DNA of 64,000 bases. Origin: Sequoia sempervirens. Its lineage: Eukaryota > Streptophyta > Pinopsida > Cupressales > Cupressaceae. Every line of letters begins with the position of its first letter. Position 1 is the first letter of the stretch. The DNA is taken from contig VDFB02254869.1 of assembly GCA_007258455.2 (NCBI GenBank), forward strand, positions 124,001-188,000. Reading direction: 5' to 3'. Positions 48,244 through 61,096 of the stretch are shown here, one piece after another. Both the position numbers and the translations under genes were made by a program. The notes beneath the pieces were generated by a model. It was not told where the DNA came from and made no database searches. It saw only the letters and a list, made by a program, of their open reading frames with translations.

Positions 48244-49679
48244 TTCAAGGGGCTTGAGAAGATAGAATCCAGAGTCTTTACTGCCCCTGACTCCACCAAA
48301 TTCTCGCCTGCAAGTTTAATCTTTTCCACATCCTTTTTTCTGCCAGGTTTAACAAATTTCTCTGCCCCGCCCTTCTTAATATCTTTCTGCAAAATACCCA
48401 ATTTGGGGGGAGGCTTGGACTTCATAGCCGAGTCTGAACCAGTTTTCCGCCCAGGAACCGGAGAATCCACACCTACTGTTGAATCAATGGCCAAGGGTTC
48501 CTGCACCTCAGAAACCCCCCTCTGCTGATCAACTTCCAAGAGCCGACAATCATCCCCCTGTGGATCCGTAGAAGAGTCAGGAACAAGATCCTCCTGAGCT
48601 ATACCCACAAGCCCTTGATCCAGGTTGATCAATCCTGGGTTCACCTCCTGTTGGCTGAGCTCATCCAAAACCTCAAATCTGTTGAAGGTACCTTCCTCTT
48701 GCCTTTCTTTAAAAGGCCTCTTTTGACCCCTGTTTCGATTTCGAGCCTTGACCGGAGCAAAACCATCAGAAGCACCAACCTCATCAGGAGAAATGCTCTT
48801 CCCTTTATCTGTTTCAGGAAGATTGCTCACAAGTTGTGAAGGCTAGGGCTCTCGAGGCTTATACCTTGGGCATCTTCGCTGCAAATGGCCATATTCTCGA
48901 CAAAGTCGACAGCGAAAAGGAAGAGTTTCGTAGTCCAAATGTTGCACCCAAGAGTAAGAGCCCGCACACATATCTATTGCATCGGGTAAATGCCTACTTA
49001 GATCAATTTCAACACAAATGCATGCAAAAGCCATTACCTTTTTACCCAAAGTCTGCGATGAGGTCCCAACAGGATTTCCAAGCACCAAGGCCAAAAGGTG
49101 TAGCACATCCTCTCGACAACATTCCACCGGAAACCTCGGTAAACGAACCCACACCGGGACACGGTTTGGAAGCTCCTCTGCGGGGTTAAAACCTACATGC
49201 CATGGCTTGATAAATAGCCCTACCTTATTATGAAAATAAGGGCCTCCCTCAAATACCCTATTGCGATCAGCAATGCAATTAAATGTAACCATGAAATAAT
49301 TGTTCGCCAGCAACATTATCTCCATTTCCCCTTCTGGCTCCCATGTCCTCCGGGCCCAAACCTCCAAAAATTGCAAGGAAACCCTCATCCCCAAAAACTT
49401 ACAATATAAGGAGTGATTTGAATAATACTCAACATCTTCAGCAATCATCTCAGCCGGAACAACCAGTTTTGGCCTCTCCTTGCATTTCTCGAGACAATCG
49501 TTAATCTTCGTAATCCATGATCCATTAGATAACCCCAAATCTGCAATTCCTGTATTCGAAGCAAACAAATTGTTGTCGAAGGTCTTCATCCCTTGACTTG
49601 AAAATTTTGGGCCTATTGCTGCCCGGAAGTCCAAGTGAGGGCTCCTCACTGACGTCTCACCCTTAGAGCATGCCATCAT
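48240..49679 (-). pseudogene. LINE ORF1, right copy
   Basis: DUF4283-type domain and one CX2CX4HX4C knuckle, as in the left copy. The same TAG ends the first 278 codons (48843) and the frame resumes at once to 48240. Only three residue differences are seen in the first 278 codons (W/R, R/W, G/D). It ends in the same ATGA overlap with ORF2 (48240-48243). Confidence 0.85.
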
Positions 49680-50158
49680 GCCAAGGGAAAACTACGAACC
49701 ACAAAAATGGGTGAGGGAATCCTCCCCACACCCTTCCTCTTATCACCGCCCAATGCCAAACCCCACACCTTCGATCCTCCCGACCAGCGCAGTAGAGAGA
49801 AAAAACTAAGGCCACGGGCATGCAAAGCCCCAAGCTAAAACAACCAAAACGCAGGATTCTAAAGCCCCACGCCACACCCACCACAGATCACAGGCAAAAC
49901 CGTCCAGACTCACCTACGAGGTAAGCTTTCCACACCAGTCAAAATGGAGGAATTCGCAAAAAGAATGGGCATAAACCCTCGCGTGAACCAGAAAGGCACT
50001 AAGGAGCAGGCCAAGCCAGCTTCTGGAGTGGAAAAGAGCCAGCCCACCACGCCCTCTTAAGCATGTCACGAGAGAAAAGCAGAATGAGCTTTAGGTAGCG
50101 GAGGATGCCTAGCTTTCGGTTCTGGCGCCCGTGAGCATATCCATCAATTTCCAACTTT

Positions 50159-50712
50159 GAGTTATGCTAAAGAGTTGGAATTATTGAATAATTTATCCAA
50201 CGAGTAAGGTTGCACAATTAATTTCATCATTGGTGATCTAGTGTTTAAGTGGAATGAATTTAAGAATAAACCTAGATGACATTCCAAATTTGATGCAATT
50301 TCGGATGGGCCTTATGTGATCACAGAGTGCAAGGAGCATAATACTTTCCAACTTTCTAAGTTGATTGGAGAGGTGTTGTCTATCCTAGTTAATGGGATTC
50401 ACCTCAAGCATTTCCTCTGAGATAAGCTATATCTTGTAAATAAGTAGAGTAGTTGATGCTAATAAGTGCTTCACGTGCATTTCATTTCAGTAGTTTTGCT
50501 TTCCCTAAGCGCTACTGCACATGTTAGTTGGCCACCAGGGCTTGTTAGTTTGCTTTAAGTTTTGTTTGGTTTTGTTTTGCTACTGTTTGGAGTGTTGCAG
50601 TCTACATTTTCAATTTTCATGAAGGGGCAGATTTGACTCCGCGCCCAATGGAGTTTTAAAAGGAAACTGATCTGATGCTTAGCAGGAAAGCATTTAGTAG
50701 AAATCACCAAAA
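50159..50712 (+). pseudogene. E2 integrase C-terminus, right copy, with deletion
   Basis: It resumes after the LINE duplication: YAKELELLNN, then DLVFKWNEFKNKPR, then the GPY/F motif as SDGPYVI, then LVNGIHLKHF near 50420. Compared with the left arm it lacks about 100 bp between about 50216 and 50220, with short shared bases at the joint. The tail from 50420 is noncoding. A purine-rich GAAGGGGCAG is at 50621-50630, but no clear polypurine tract touches the LTR at 50713. Confidence 0.7.
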
Positions 50713-53700
50713 TGTTACCAATTTCCACTACAGCTCAATTGGCAAATCTGATTGGTTTGATTGATTTTAAAAAAAAGATGGAAACATTTAGTTATTTTCT
50801 GCATTATTTAGGTTGCCTTTGCATCATAGTTATTGAGTTTCAATTTTGAGTGCAATTGTAATAGTTTTCACTGAACAAGAATTTCAAAAGTTGCAGCATA
50901 AATGGAGTACAGAAAAGGAATTCACGAATTATAACATTATTTTGCATTCATTTCATTATGTTGTTTCATATACAGTATTTCATTTATTTGCAAATACAAG
51001 TGATTATACAACTTTGCATTTTTAAATGCATTTCTTTCATAATGGAACAAAAGAGAAATTTAAAGTCCACACAAGCCATGGAGATAGCTAAAAACATTCA
51101 TTGCAAGAAATGAAATATACAATTGAAAGAAAGAAGCAGATAACATAAAACATATCCGTCATTTCCTATTTTTGATCTTCAATTGATGGTTTGTAGCTTG
51201 CTCCATCTTGCTTCCATCCCTGATTGTACCTACAAAAGATTGAGAAAGGGGTCAATTAAGAGCTCAGGATATCAACTGTACTACATGCCCTACTGACAGA
51301 AATATAATTCATTCCTTGGAATGCATGGAATCAACTAAAAGAGACATGCAAAAACAAGAGCTGGGAATGTAATGTCACATCATAATAATACATTTTTATG
51401 CTAACATTGTTTGTTTCCTTGTGCAAGTATAGGAGAAATCATGGAGCTGATCATCTTATGAAGACCTAAAGCATGTGGAGTAAAACAGGCTCCCACAAGG
51501 GTAGAGCTCGACATGCTGCCCCTTAAAATTTCAAGTGGGATGAGAAGGAAAATTACAATTATCATGCTCGTATGAGTTATTCAACTAAAGGAGTAAAACA
51601 AAATTCCAGTCATCAAAGCAACAAGTGCATTGTTCATTCATAAAAATCAAGTCTGAATAACGAAATGAGAGTTACCAGTGGACAATGAACTTGATGGATT
51701 CAATTAAACTGAAATACATCTTTTAAATACTATCAAATTAATTGCATTTTTTTGCCACTAGTTTTTGTTCATGATTGTTTCACATTGTTCCATAATTTTC
51801 TATTTCGGAACAACAAGTTTTCATGCTCATAATGTGATAGTGAACATGCATACATAATGCCTCATCAACAAAGTATCAAGAAGTAATAACTAAATGCAAG
51901 TGTTGTATTAAAGGAAGTTGATATATCATTTTTTAAATGTTTTAAGGAGAACAAATGCATAGAACAACCTTTTATTAATGGAACATGAAAATGCACGAAG
52001 AGTGCTAGATAAAAGACATTAACTCATCAAGGATATGCAAGAAGAATGCAGAGTGAAGGGAGCATTTATGGGTATGTACAGGTGGTCATCATCATGAAAC
52101 AAAGAGGTACATGGTTCATTTAAGGAATATCACATAATTCTGGAATTTTCTTTGCATATGATCAAAATCAAAGAGGTGTGTGGTTTGGACCAAGATCAGA
52201 GTAAACAAAGGCTATTTTTCAAAAAATGAACAAACAGAGCAAATAAACACATGTTTCACAAGGTGTCAAGTAGAGTACATAGCCCTTTCAAAGACAAATG
52301 AAATGGATGTTGTTCATTGCAAATAGGGAAGAACAATCGAGATGTGGTTTTCTTTTCAAAACACAGAGGGGTTTCTTTCCTTGTTATTTTTTACAAACAC
52401 CCATATGATGTGTTCATCTCAAATACATATTTTTCTTTCAAGTTTCAGAAAACCCATTTGAAGGTTTTGACAAAGAACTAAATTAAGTGAATTTCTTTTA
52501 GAAAAGGAGAGCACCCACATGGGGTTTTCATTAAAATGCATACCCACATTGGGTTTTTAACAAAAGTGCAGTTTATGCTTGAAATGTAGAATACCCATAT
52601 GAGGGTTTGTGATCAAAGTGCAGATTTCTTCATGTTACAACATACCCATGTTGGGTTTTGATCATAAAATACAAAATTAGGTGATTCTTCATTATTTTCA
52701 AAATACTCATGTGGGGTTTTGTTAAAATGCAAAATTTATACAATGCTCTCATGGGTTGAGCTCGAGTTTTGGAGAGATCCAAAATAGACATTATTTCCTC
52801 AAAATACAATATATCTGCATGAGCTTTTTGTTCAGAAATACAAAAGAGGTCAAATGTGATCATGGGTCGAGCCCGGAGAGGTTCCAGAATGTCTTGTTTG
52901 AGCATGAGTGGTCGCAACCTGGAGGGAGTTTTGCTCTTAAAATGGTCTATCATTTCACATAAGAGAAAAAACTCATTTAAGTTGCATCAAATATAAAGAT
53001 ACATGAGGCAAACAACGAATACAATGAAAAAAATTCTTCAAGAGTGTACGTGACGCAACCTGTGTGATAGCCTATAAATTTACAAATAGAAATCATCATG
53101 TGCTGAAATATAAAGCTTTCATAAGCTTTCTTTTGAGTGAGTAGTGAACACAAAGATAGAGCTTACAATTTGTGCTTGTAGAAGACCAAGAAAGATGGCG
53201 GCCAAGCTCTCATAGAGCTTCAACTCATAGCTCAAGCTCACCCTCATGGCAGCTAGTGAGAAGGTAAATACATAAATGACAAAAGATGCATCTGAAAAAT
53301 ATATTATAGCCACGACCAGTGAGGCCTTTATTCTCATCATAAAAGCCAAGGAATGAATAAAAGACAAAAAATAAAGCTTACCATGATTTGGAGGCCATGT
53401 ATGATCAGAGTTGAAGAGAAGGAAAGCTCGATTAGAAGCTCGAATGGAGGCTCCAAGTCAAAACCTTAGCTCCCATGGCGACGACTCAAGTAGAGCCCTT
53501 GGTCTCAAAAGTCATCTTTAAAAATGAATGCGAAAACATGGGGAATTCTTTGAGTTTTGTTCTTTAGGGTTTTTGCTTTACCCTAAGTGAAGTTTGGGTT
53601 TTAATCATATTTATTTAAGAAATTCCTTTCTGATTATTCTCCCTTTGTGAAATTCATATGCCTAGGTTGATCTTGGTGTTTTGTATAAGACTTTTAGAGT

Positions 53701-54906
53701 CTAAGTCAAGTTTAGGCTTTGGAATATTGTCTTAGTCAAAAATGGAGAATGACTAATTGCCTTAGGTTTTTTAATTGATTTTGACAAAAATCAATTAAAA
53801 TATGAATGGGAAATTACTTATGCCTTAGGTAAAACCTTTATGACTTAGGTCTTGTTTTCAAATTGATTTTAAAGAAATCAATTAAAATATTGATAATGCT
53901 TTATGTTTTTTTGAGAAAATCAAACATTGTAATGGAGGAATAAGTTTATATTTGTTTGCAAATATTTCCAAATCTTAATTGCAAAAAATTAATTAAATTG
54001 AGAGGATTTAAAATTTGCAAGTCTTGTAAAGCAAGAATAAAACAATGCTTTATAAATTGTTTTATTTTTTTGTTGTTTTTAGCAGATTGGTGATTGATTT
54101 TTTCTCATGGTTGGATTTGGGCTTCATGGAGAGGAGATAAGGTGATTTTATTGCTTTTTAAGCAAAGAAAACCTATTTTTAGGTGCTTTTCAGCATGCAC
54201 ATGCAAAAAGTGAGAGTTTTCCACTTTTGTGCCACATTTTGGGGCAAATTTTGATGCTTTTCCTTGAGCTTTCTTCTTGAGCTTGGATTAGGGTTTTGTG
54301 ATATATCTTGAAGAAAATATTAGTGTTTTTCTCAGTTCAAATTAGTGTTTCTTGCTCTGATACACATTCTGAGAGCTTGTAAAATTTTTGTACTCAATTT
54401 TAGACTTTGGCATACTCCTTCAGTTCAATAAAAGAAATATTCCTATCTCTAATTTCTGTCTCTATTTGTAGTTTTAGTTTGATGTCTACATTGTGATTTT
54501 GTTTACAGATCCTTTTCATGTCCTATTATTGTAGATCATTGATACAAAAAGTCCATTTAATGCAGCTTGCATGTGTTTAAGTCTAAACCTTCATGCAAAT
54601 CAATTATGTACTGGGTGTTCATGAGAGATTGTGAATTCATTGTTATTTTCTGAAGACTGTTTGTGGGTAGAATATCAAAGTCACCATTAAGTTTTGAATC
54701 ATATTAGATAAGTTTTACATTTCAGTCATATTTTCTATCCCTTTCCCAAAAAATCACTTAGAATAGGATTCATCATTCAGAGAACCAACTCACTCTGGAG
54801 ATTCCTTCTTTGTTTAGATCACCCACATCTAAAGAAGGTTTCCATGTGTCAACAAATAGTTAATTTTCTGCAAAATTAACATATGGTGCATATCTGATTG
54901 ATAAAA
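50713..54906 (+). repeat. E2 3' LTR, right copy
   Basis: A 4,194 bp LTR, TGTTACCAATTTCCAC...GATTGATAAAA, followed by ATTAC at 54907-54911. The last bases are mutated from the ...GATTGATAACA that the left arm keeps. It carries the palindrome array (about 52398-52720) and an AATAAA near 54424. Open frames here (for example 52630-52953 and 53119-53367) overlap the repeats and have no protein signature. Confidence 0.88.
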
Positions 54907-54911
54907 ATTAC

Positions 54912-55176
54912 CTTTGTAGCTTGGAACCATTACTATACCCACCCTTGTATATGTTATGTCAGAAAAGTTAAGATATAACCTTCTTCTCGGTAGACTGTGG
55001 ATTCATGCTATGGGTGCAGCCCCATTTATTTTACATAAATCTATTAAGTTGATGTGTAACAATCAAGTAGTCATAGTTAGGGCTTACCTTGATGCTATAC
55101 ACTTATGTGAGGTGGAAGTTGTTGGTCAGGCTTTGGTTGTTCCTACTCTTACCCCTCAATGTCTTCCAATGTGTTG
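54912..55176 (+). pseudogene. E3 protease second half, right copy
   Basis: It continues the protease cut at 33803. YNLLLGRLWIHAMGA is the diagnostic end motif, followed by KSIKLMCNNQVVIVRA and a stop TGA at 55175-55177. It is open from 54956. It is better kept than the left copy (LLLGR against LLLSR). The TGA overlaps the ATG of the next frame as TGATG. Confidence 0.75.
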
Positions 55177-55836
55177 ATGTCTACTCTAGTAACACCTGGT
55201 ATACATGATACTGTTCAGATCGACATCCCTGAAGAAGATCCTTCTAAAGCTAGAAATCTTAAGTATGATCCTACCTCTTCTCAAGAGAATGCATGTCTTG
55301 GTGATGATTGGGGTTCTCTATAATTTACAAAATCCTTCATTGGAGAATATAAAGTCGACCCGATACACTTAGTCCTTCCAATAACATCATCCAAACACAC
55401 TATCAAAGATTATTACTCTTCCGCATTGCGGGGTAATCCTCCCCCTTCTAAGGAAGATGATCACTCTTCTATTAAAGAGGCTAATGTTTGTAGTCCCATC
55501 AAGAAAGATGATGGTGATCTCATAGAGGAGTATGATCCCCATTGCTAGAATAATGCTCTCTGTAAAGATCATCCTCCTTCTCAAGATTTACAAACATGTT
55601 ATGGCCCTAGATTTAAACTTGTTTCTAAATATGGCTATGGGTGTAAAGGTTGTGAGCATAACGAACAATGCATTAAGGTCCCTATAGAATTTGTGCCTTG
55701 TAAGTGTAATTTGGGGCTTGGTTGCTCGAATGAACAGTCTAAACGGAAACCACAGTTGAATGTTGACATGATTTCCACTCAACCTCGTTCTCTTAGATTG
55801 ATTCATCCAACATTGTTGGCATATAGTTGTCATTGA
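55177..55836 (+). pseudogene. E3 post-protease ORF with six-cysteine motif, right copy
   Basis: About 219 codons from ATG 55177 to TGA 55834 in one frame, with TAA near 55321 and TAG near 55547. The first half is acidic with many Asp/Glu/Pro/Ser. The second half holds six cysteines spaced CX2CX5CX9CXCX5C at 55642-55725. It follows the protease as the protease-RT linker would, but no RT follows: the similarity to a Gypsy internal region ends near 55836. I do not recognise the motif. Confidence 0.55.
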
Positions 55837-58800
55837 TGTCAAAAGTGAAAATCATTCAAAGAAGATGGATGAGAAAATAATGGTTCTGATGGCCAATTAG
55901 GCAGTAGATCTAATGTGGTTTTTTCAAGAACAATCAAGTGATGTGCTCTACAGGTCGAGAAAGTGAAAGATGTGCCCCAAACTGATTTAAGTATGCTCTT
56001 GGAAGATTCTAGGGTTTATAGGTAAACCCTAATGCATTTATAGACTTGGCATCCTCAAAATGTTCTATTTTGATGGTGACCTAGTATCAATAGTTACTAA
56101 TTGCTTAAGTTATGACTTAATCCCTTTATGTCATGAGGTTGACTGAACCCTTCACATAGTGTTCAACGTAACACATGTCCTTGTGGTTGGTGTGACATCT
56201 ATGGATTGGCGAGAGTTTGGGAGGCAACCTAGTGATGGTCTAATGGTGTATGGGACCCACATAGGTGGACATGGACAATGATGATGTAGACACGAGGAAG
56301 ACCGGTGGAGCGTGGACCGCAGGTGAAGTATGGAAGCTTCATCAGTGTGAGTGTATGTTATCAACAGGACCTAAGATCTTGTCCCCCCAATGCATCGGTA
56401 AGAAGGTAGTGCTTTGAGTGGGACCCAATTTTAATGATGTTGCTGACAGTGATGGTGATGCTAGCACATGGCATGGCATGATTGGGTGAATTGTAATCCA
56501 CATCCTCATTGTGGATTACATTGTAATGACATGGAAATGAGGTGGAAAAATGATGTCATCAAATGTCTTCATCAGTGTGACTAAGTCATATCGGCAGAAG
56601 TATCATGATCGTCTCCCATATAAAATGATGGCTATATCTTTGGTGAGACTATATGCCATTGCTAGGACTATGGAGCTAGTCCCAATGATAGGGTGATAGG
56701 AGTTGGTTGCTGACTATCAGACCCAGTAAGGTGGACATGGCAGTGAGACCTAATAGTAATGAAGATGTATAGAAGGTGAACGATATGGTGACACTTGGTT
56801 GGTTGGGACCGATTAGTGAAAGATCTGATGATAAAGGACAACAATGATCAATGGTGCAAAATGAAGAAGGTTGATCGGATGATGTTGGTGATAAGATGCT
56901 TAATCGGTGTAACATGGGTGTATCGATGAAACCTTAAAACATGTTCCACCGACAAAATGATGAAGTGCTATGTGGGACCTAAATGTGACGATGGCTAACA
57001 GATGGCAGTGAATGATTGCTTGATATATCATTTCACATCGATGCTGTGAATGACGTGGTGAAAACATGGATGACATGTAGGTTGTGGGCCCAATTAGATA
57101 ACATGGAAGCATATCAATGTGACCTACTTGTATCGGTGGGAGTCTGAATGGAGTTCCAACAATAGAGAAATATGATGGATCAATGACAGTGGTTTAAGCG
57201 ACCATTTATCCAGCGGTCATGGTTTAAAGACACTGTGATGAATGTTGATCACAAGATCAAGGTGCGAAGGAATAGATCAATGACCAGAGTTCAAACCCAA
57301 AGATCTGAAATGTTTAACTCTGTGTGAATAGGGGTTTGTGTCTAGTAATCGACATGAACAAAATTAGATCACTCAACTACCCCAGTGAATATTAATGAGG
57401 GTGATCCAATATTCTGGGTGGTGGAAAGGTGGAGTATTTATCATTCAAGATCAAATCAGATTGAAGGATTAGTAGAGAACATTAAATGCACAATCTGATT
57501 ATAGGATTTGACAGAGAGAACAAAGGAAAATTATCTGAATTAGAATTTAATGTTGTATGGCTCGATGCAAGGAATGGCGATGTCTGATGAGATGGACAAT
57601 ATGTGTATGGCTCAATCTTCTAACAACTACTGAAGTAGGTTGTGTGAACAAAAAACCTACACAAACTAACACAAGATCAAAAAAAAAATTCAAACATGTT
57701 AGAAAGTTTAATCTAATGTTCCCTATGAAATTCTTGGAAGAACAAAGATGAAAACATAAAATAAAGCAAGAACAAAGCATGTAATCAACTAAGTTAACCA
57801 AATCTCAATCCCATAGGGGGATTGGTGCTCCTTTGATGTGGAAAGAAGCCCTTTCCCAATCCCAAATGCTAAGATTGATGATTTGAAGATGATCCAAGTG
57901 TTGAAAATGATGCCAAGTGATGAGCATGAACTCAAAATAACATGGAGATGGTGATTGCTATGAACTCAAATGACTATAATGATAATGCATGAAGATTTGG
58001 ATGCATAGTATGAAAATGATGCCTCTATTTATAGAAGCCAAGGGTTGACGAATGGATGAAAATGGTGAATGTGGGATAAATTGAAAGCCAATGAGAATGT
58101 GTCAACTATCACAATTCTATTGGATGAGGGTGGAGCACATTTTGGGAAATGTGTGAGTGGAGGAGGATGAAAGAGAAGTAAATGAGAATGGTTGAGGATT
58201 TGAAAGGTGTAAGAGGAATTGGATGAAATTGGTTGATATTTGAGAGGATGTAAGAGAATTTATTGCAAATGTAAGAGGATGTGATAGGTTTTTGAAAACC
58301 TTTGGAGGGAAATTGAATGAGAGGTCGTTGAGAGGAATATTCATTGGAATATGCCTTGGTGAGGGAAAATAGATGAATTAAATAATTAATTGAAATTATT
58401 TTCATGTGCAACCTGGTTAGTTGACCATGGGTTGATTTAACTCTTGGGGAGTTTAAAGCTGGAGGAATTATCAATGATGATTTGAAAGGTGAGTTAGGAT
58501 TAATTAATTGGAATGAACTAGGAGATTGTGACATTTGATTTGATTGATTTTAATCAAATGGGAGGATTAAAATGGGATTTAATTAAATGATTTGATTTAA
58601 TTAAATAAGATGAAAATTAGTTAGAAGAAGGGTGAATTAATCAATAAATTTAATTATTTGATTAATAGTTGAATTGGTTGAATTTAACTAAATAATGTTG
58701 ATTATTTAATTAATTGTTCAATTGGAGGTGATTTAGGAAGAAACAGTGTTAGTTGATCAGAATCAGATGCATAGTATGATGCTTTATGATGTGATGAATG

Positions 58801-61090
58801 TATGTTATGAATACACATAGATCTATTATGGATGTGCTTTTATGAGATGGATGCAAATGTGTATTTATGTGATGATATGTGATGGATGTAATGCAATGAT
58901 AGGTTTAACTTCTTTTTTTTTTTTTTTTCTATATGTGATGTATGTATGTATGATGCTAAATGTGATGATTATGATGATGCTTATATGATTATGCAATGGA
59001 TGCTTATGCAAATGTGTGGTTTATGAGATGCTTAGAATGACCAATCTATATTATGATGGACAATGAATGATAATGAATGATATTTCTTATTATGATGGTA
59101 TGCATAGTATGCTGATGGTTTGTGGATGTAGGATGGATGCATATATAGATGTTTTTACTTCTGAATGTCATGATACGATGTTAGTATTAGTATATGGAGA
59201 AGATAGAAGAAAGAGAAATCAAACCTTGACTTCGAGATGATGCAAATACATGATGATGATAATGATGACGATTGCTTATCAGGGATTGGGGACATAAAGA
59301 GCTTACTTTCCTTATTTTTTTGATAACACACATATATACAATGTATCAAGTTATAAAGAACCAAGATGGCGTCGTACCTAGTGTGATCAAATTTGACTCA
59401 AAAATTAGATAGGAGTATCCTCATTCACACCCAACTTATGAAACCTTATTAGGATGTACTTTAGATATTTCAAACATCTCAGACCAAAACATAGAGAAGG
59501 AAAACCTCCCCAATGTGATAGTCAACAAGGCATTTAAAACACCCTCCCTACAAACCAAACAAAGTAAGCATGACCAAGGTTATATCACAAGAATATCCAG
59601 CAAGCACAACAAACAAAAGATAATGATCAATGCCCCATTCCTTTCTCTCTAAATTGTTTTGATTAGATATCATCGAGAGGTCATTGGAATGAGCGCAATA
59701 AGATAAATCAAAAGAAAAGATCAAGTAAACAAACAAACCAATGTTCTTCATACCTCTAGCCAATACTAAACTACAGTGATGCCTAATGTTGATGTCCATT
59801 GTAGGAAGGATGCATCCTAGGTAATGATGTTATCAGATGATTTTGAGACTAACATGATGACGGGCTATTGATAGCAAGGGTTAACCAACTTGTTTACCTA
59901 CTAACTTAGACCTCAAACCTTGACATTTAAGTTTTCACTTTTGATCTGCCAAAATTGTTTCCAATTGTTTTACCAAAAGGTTGGGAGTGACAATCATTTA
60001 TTATGAGAGAATGTTTATTGCAGGTGATCATTGAAGTGGAATGGATTATTTTGGGTTTTTTGTTCATGTTTTTGGTATTTTTGAAAAATTTTAAGGTTGT
60101 TTTGGTATTTTCAAGATGTTTTACAAATGTTTTGATTTTCCAATTTTCCAATGTTTTTGTGTTTTCTGAGATTTTGACCAAGAACCTAACCTAAGGACCT
60201 ATCCTAGAGGCCTTGGGGGCTGATCAAAGATTAGCCTTGCCTACATTATACACATAGAATCCATAGTTTAAGCGTATAGACTTCGTTTATTGATGAGATA
60301 TGAACAATTGGATTGCTAGTTTATTGTGGCGGACTCCTAAAAGGACGACTTCAGTATGTATCTCGGGGAGACATCAATGATGGCGCGTGTTCATAGCTTA
60401 GAGATCCAATGATTCCGACCGCGACAAATCTATTTTGACTTTTGACCTGTTTTTGGATTTTTTGACATGTTTTGGATGTTTTGGGTTTTCTAATTTTATG
60501 AATGTTTTGAATTTTTGATTTTTGAATGTTTTTGGATTTTTTTATTTTAAGAAATATTTGAAGAATAATATACACAAAATATGATCAATGGGGAGTATAA
60601 AACATACCCTAGCGTGATGCAATAGACTAATCGATATAGGCGGGGACAAAGTACGACCTTAAGATGTTTGCGTAGTTCTAGGAGAACATGGAAATGGAAC
60701 CACCGAGGATAAACTATATGATGAAGACACAGATAGTGTCAAAAGAAAGGATCAATGAATATGATGGATGAATGATCTTGAGAACAAGCGAAGGGACCAT
60801 GATGGATGGAGAGTGCTTTCACATTACATAAGTGCACGGTGCAGGGTTTCACCAAAGGTACCACAGTGGTTTTTCACTAGAGGACGATTTTTTTCTTTAC
60901 TATTTTTAATCCTTTTTCTGATTTTTTTGGATTTTTTTTTAATTTTTTTAATTTTTTTGATTTATACCTTGCAAGTTTAGGCATAATTTTCTTTGAGATG
61001 GGAGCTATTGATGGGATCCTATAGAGGCTCACCTTCAGGTGTAGATAGCTGATATGCTCCCGATTTATAACTTATTGTGATGATGAAGGG
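55837..61090 (-). repeat. LTR-like noncoding DNA, right copy
   Basis: Mirror of 15181-20361 with the same AT-rich blocks, T-run (about 58913-58930), TGA/ATG-rich microsatellite-like zone and TATA-like site (complement at 58025-58033). No credible gene. Much of it is identical base for base to the left arm. Two patches (about 60180-60440 and 60560-60900) are strongly divergent. Confidence 0.5.
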
Positions 61091-61096
61091 TCCCAA

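Larger units (their letters stand above)
43813..50145 (-). mobile_element. L1-type plant LINE, right copy
   Basis: A 6,333 bp minus-strand copy of the LINE at 26171-32493, flanked by AATTTCCAACTTT at 43800-43812 and 50146-50158. The 3' end (left) has the complement of AATAAA and a short A/T tail. The 5'-most 115 bp (50030-50145) match the left copy poorly, although the rest matches at about 99%. Confidence 0.95.
33804..54906 (+). mobile_element. E2: Tat/Athila-like Gypsy element with nested LINE
   Basis: Complete by structure: 5-bp duplication ATTAC at 33799-33803 and 54907-54911, 5' LTR 33804-38009, internal 38010-50712, 3' LTR 50713-54906. Without the LINE and its duplicated target it is about 14.8 kb. 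Domain order is GAG, PRO, aRH, RT, gRH, IN, with the second RNase H before RT. PRO through gRH (39701-42877) share one frame. About 19 differences in the first 190 bases separate the two LTRs, so the insertion is old. It is dead through many stops. Confidence 0.9.
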
